Shown here: positions 5,631 through 7,843 of the stretch, piece after piece
Position numbering within the stretch: position 1 is the stretch's first letter
Layout: every line of letters begins with the position of its first letter
DNA from: Thermoproteota archaeon
Lineage (GTDB): Archaea > Korarchaeota > Korarchaeia > Korarchaeales > Korarchaeaceae
DNA: 7,843 bases
Assembly (NCBI GenBank): GCA_015521385.1
Contig: WAOH01000042.1
Location: 1-7,843 of the forward strand
Direction of reading: 5' to 3'
The notes under the pieces: generated by a model
Database searches by the model: none
Told to the model about the DNA's origin: nothing
What the model saw: the letters and a program-made list of their open reading frames with translations, nothing else
Translations under genes and position numbers: made by a program

Positions 5631-6506
5631 TTGGTAGGTCTGGATTACGTCGCCAATGCCGTAGTCAGTGGTATCCTCATAGGGAGCGTCTATTCCCTCG
5701 TTGGGATGGGTCTCGCGCTTATCTGGGGTATAATGGACGTGATAAACTTCGCTCAGGGAGATTACATGATGCTCGGGGCCTTCATCACCTACTGGGCCTT
5801 CACCCTGGCCGGCGTCGACCCCTTGCTGAGCGTCCCGCTCTCCTTCCTGGTGACCTTCGCGCTGGGGGTGCTCACCCAGAGGGTAGTGATAGAGAGGGTC
5901 CTGGACGCGCCGATGGTCAGCCAGATCACCGCCACCTTTGCGGTGCTCCTTATGATCAGGTACGGCGCCGAGGCCGCCTTCGGCCCCTACACGAAGAGGA
6001 TATACGTCCCCTACGCGGACGTGATATTCAGGTTCGGGACGATAAGCCTCCAGCTTCCCAGGCTTATAGCCTTCTTCGTGTCCCTGGGAGTGGCCGTGGC
6101 CTTCTACGTCTTCCTGAAGACCACTTACACGGGAGTCGCCCTCAGGGCAGTCTCCCAGAACAGGATGGCCGCCTACCTCATGGGCATCAACGTGAGGAAG
6201 ATGTACTGGATAGCCTTCGGCATCGGGGTCGGGATATCTGCTGTCGGCGGGACCCTTGTCGCCACCTTCCTCCCGATTCACCCGGAGATGGGAGGGTTCT
6301 ACGCCCTGATAGCCTTCATAGTCGTGGTGTTCGGAGGCTTCGGGAGCGTCTTCGGCGCATACATAAGCGGGATAATAATAGGGGTCACCGAGTCCGTCAG
6401 CGCCCTCTTCATATCTCCATCGCTGAAGGACGTCGTCGCGTTCCTCCTCTTCATCGCCATAATTCTGGTGAAGCCCACCGGGCTCTTCGGGACCGAGCAG
6501 AGGTGA
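5631..6506 (+). CDS. livH: Branched-chain amino acid-type ABC permease LivH
   Basis: This is one of the two membrane subunits that form the HAAT importer channel with LivM. It has 291 residues, the normal LivH length, with about eight hydrophobic segments. The family block GLALIWGIMDVINFAQGDY (27-45) followed by MMLGAF is diagnostic, as is the cytoplasmic coupling region TYTGVALRAVSQNRMAAYLM (165-184) with GINVRKM, which contacts the ATPases. VVVFGGFGSVFGAYISG (231-247) and the terminal KPTGLFG (281-287) are also typical. The start is TTG, supported by GGAGG 7 bases upstream, and gives the MVGLDYVANAVVSG N-terminus expected for the family. It lies 34 bases after the binding-protein gene, and its stop codon overlaps the ribosome site of livM, so the genes are co-transcribed. 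The permease alone does not reveal the substrate. Confidence 0.94.
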   Translation: MVGLDYVANAVVSGILIGSVYSLVGMGLALIWGIMDVINFAQGDYMMLGAFITYWAFTLAGVDPLLSVPLSFLVTFALGVLTQRVVIERVLDAPMVSQITATFAVLLMIRYGAEAAFGPYTKRIYVPYADVIFRFGTISLQLPRLIAFFVSLGVAVAFYVFLKTTYTGVALRAVSQNRMAAYLMGINVRKMYWIAFGIGVGISAVGGTLVATFLPIHPEMGGFYALIAFIVVVFGGFGSVFGAYISGIIIGVTESVSALFISPSLKDVVAFLLFIAIILVKPTGLFGTEQR

Positions 6507-6512
6507 TGTGGC

Positions 6513-7541
6513 ATGCTTCAGTTCATAAAGGAGGGATTGAGCGGTAGGAACGGCCAGTACTTCCTGATCGTAGCTGCCGTGATGCTGGTCGCTCCCCTGA
6601 TCTTCTGGAAGCTCGACCTGCCATTCGCAGCGAACGCCATGCTCCTCTGCCTCATGTTCTCCATAATGGCGATGGCCTGGAACCTGCTCGAGGGCTACAC
6701 AGGGCAGCTCAGCTTCGGACACGCGGTCTTCTTCGGGGTCGGCGCCTACACGACCATGATCCTCATGCTCTACTACGGGGTGACGCCTTGGGTGGGCATA
6801 TTCGCTGGGGGGCTGGTAGCTGCGCTGGTCGGCCTGGCTCTGGGCGTCCCCCTCTTCAGGTTGAGGAGCCACTGGTTCGCTTTAGCTACGATAGCCGTGG
6901 GCGAGATATTCAAGCTCATCTTCATCTCCTGGGACTATGTGGGAGGATCAGCTGGTCTGCAGTCCCCCATAGTTCCTGAGGAGCAGAAGCTTTACTACCT
7001 GCAGTACGCGGGCTCTTACGTCTACATATACCTGGCCCTAGGGCTGCTGGGACTCGAGCTCCTGATCATGTACCCGCTGGTGAGGAGCAGGATAGGTTAC
7101 TACCTCCAGGCGATAAGGGAGGATGAGGACGCGGCCATGAGCCTCGGGATCAACCCGTTCAAGTACAAGATGGTGGCTATGTTCTTCAGCGCCCTCTTCA
7201 CCGGTATAGGAGGGGGCATATACACCGTCAGGTTCAGGTTCGTCGATCCCTTTGCCGTCTTCGATCTGATATCGGTCTCGGTCTACATAACCATAGCCGG
7301 CATCTTGGGAGGGATATACTCCTTCGTCGGTCCGATAGTGGGCTCCTTCGTTTTCGTCCCCATAAGCGAGTACGTCAGGGTCTACGTTGTGTCCAGGTTC
7401 CCGAGGTTCTACGGGCTCCACGTCTTCGTGCTAGGCGTGATCCTGCTGGCCATATCGCTGCTCGCGCCCGAGGGCATCATGGGCTGGCTCGAGAAGAAGG
7501 GCTACCTGAGGAAGAGGGAGGAGGGTGGTGAGGAGGGATGA
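6513..7541 (+). CDS. livM: Branched-chain amino acid-type ABC permease LivM
   Basis: This is the second membrane subunit of the importer, 342 residues, with a charged N-terminus (MLQFIKEGLSGRNGQ) and about eight to ten hydrophobic segments. Diagnostic blocks are NLLEGYTGQLSFGHAVFFGV (57-76), the cytoplasmic coupling region SRIGYYLQAIREDEDAAMSL (192-211) followed by GINPFKYKM, and GILGGIYSFVGPIVGSF (263-279). LLAPEGIMG (316-324) sits before a basic and acidic tail (KKGYLRKREEGGEEG). AGGTGAT (6501-6507), which overlaps the livH stop, lies 5 bases before the ATG, so initiation is likely coupled to livH. The 3' end overlaps livG by 4 bases (ATGA). The family call is firm. The substrate is undetermined. 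Confidence 0.94.
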   Translation: MLQFIKEGLSGRNGQYFLIVAAVMLVAPLIFWKLDLPFAANAMLLCLMFSIMAMAWNLLEGYTGQLSFGHAVFFGVGAYTTMILMLYYGVTPWVGIFAGGLVAALVGLALGVPLFRLRSHWFALATIAVGEIFKLIFISWDYVGGSAGLQSPIVPEEQKLYYLQYAGSYVYIYLALGLLGLELLIMYPLVRSRIGYYLQAIREDEDAAMSLGINPFKYKMVAMFFSALFTGIGGGIYTVRFRFVDPFAVFDLISVSVYITIAGILGGIYSFVGPIVGSFVFVPISEYVRVYVVSRFPRFYGLHVFVLGVILLAISLLAPEGIMGWLEKKGYLRKREEGGEEG

Positions 7542-7843
7542 GCCTGCTGGAGGTCAAGGGAGTGGTGAAGAGGTTCGGTGGGCTGGTGGCGGTCAACGAT
7601 GTCTCCTTCTCCGTCGACGAGGGGGAGAGGGTGGGGCTCATCGGGCCCAACGGGGCCGGAAAGACCACGATGTTCAACCTGATCTCCGGATACTACAGGC
7701 CGGACAGGGGGAGGATATTCTTCGACGGGAGGGACATCACCGGGCGGAGGCCCTACGAGATAACCAAGCTGGGTGTGGGCCGCACCTTCCAGATAGTGAA
7801 GCCCCTCTCCAACCTGACCGTCCTCGACAACCTGTCTCTTATA
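7538..7843 (+). CDS. livG: ABC transporter ATP-binding protein LivG, N-terminal 102 residues
   Basis: This is the cytoplasmic ATPase that powers the importer, cut by the right edge after 102 codons (full LivG proteins are about 250). Visible features are the N-terminal LLEVKGVVKRFGGLVAVNDV (3-22), a Walker A motif GPNGAGKT (36-43) and the Q-loop region GRTFQ (81-85, Gln85). VGRTFQIVKPLSNLTVLDN (80-98) is the LivG-type sequence just after the Q-loop. LivG rather than LivF is indicated by the ITGRRPYEITKLGVGRTFQ pattern and by its position after livM. The ATG overlaps the livM stop (ATGA), with GGTGGTGAGG just upstream. The signature motif, Walker B and the H-loop lie outside the window, so intactness cannot be judged. 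Confidence 0.92.
   Translation, partial: MSLLEVKGVVKRFGGLVAVNDVSFSVDEGERVGLIGPNGAGKTTMFNLISGYYRPDRGRIFFDGRDITGRRPYEITKLGVGRTFQIVKPLSNLTVLDNLSLI

Noticed and set aside
5615..6547. Plus-strand frame of 310 codons overlapping livH in another frame
   Set aside because: It is an Arg/Gly/His-rich shadow. The overlapping livH frame has membrane segments and diagnostic permease motifs.
5448..6872. Minus-strand frame of 474 codons across the binding protein, livH and livM
   Set aside because: It spans three real genes on the other strand, and its product is a His/Glu/Gly/Tyr-rich shadow with no domain.
1..7843. CRISPR array, insertion sequence, integrase site or tRNA gene
   Set aside because: I saw no spaced identical repeats of CRISPR length, no transposase or integrase motifs, no terminal inverted repeats and no cloverleaf on either strand by eye. 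No computational scan was run.

Overview
The window looks like a thermophilic archaeon. The evidence is BRE/TATA-type promoter elements in AT-rich intergenic DNA, GGTGAT/GGAGG Shine-Dalgarno sequences, heavy use of AGG for arginine and ATA for isoleucine, GTG and TTG starts, and compact genes with 1 to 6 nt gaps or 4 nt overlaps. I cannot place it to genus. A TACK-type lineage (Thermoproteota or Korarchaeota-like) is a guess.

Layout. Positions 1-174 (minus) hold the signal peptide and first residues of a secreted protein cut by the left edge. Positions 175-447 contain no convincing protein gene. They carry a minus-strand promoter for that protein and a separate strong plus-strand promoter. 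The plus promoter is followed by sequence that folds into a three-helix RNA, with G-U pairs that make sense only on the plus strand, so I propose an undescribed small RNA at about 296-425. Positions 448-4141 (minus) are a two-gene operon, hyuA then hyuB, encoding the two subunits of an ATP-dependent hydantoinase/oxoprolinase-family enzyme. Positions 4142-4303 form a divergent control region rich in direct repeats, with a perfect 8-bp-arm inverted repeat. Positions 4304-7843 (plus) are the start of a branched-chain-amino-acid-type (HAAT) ABC importer operon: binding protein, permease livH, permease livM, and the first 102 codons of ATPase livG. livF would be expected beyond the right edge.

Function. 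The importer and the enzyme are transcribed away from a shared, repeat-rich regulatory region. The simplest reading is a catabolic unit: the binding protein captures an amino-acid-like or cyclic-amide compound, LivHMGF imports it, and HyuAB opens its amide (or, less likely, carboxylates it) at the cost of ATP. The substrate cannot be read from sequence. The most novel items are the structured RNA candidate and the divergent operator. The operator also implies that the true start of the binding protein is GTG 4304, not the upstream ATG 4247, which sits in the middle of the inverted repeat.
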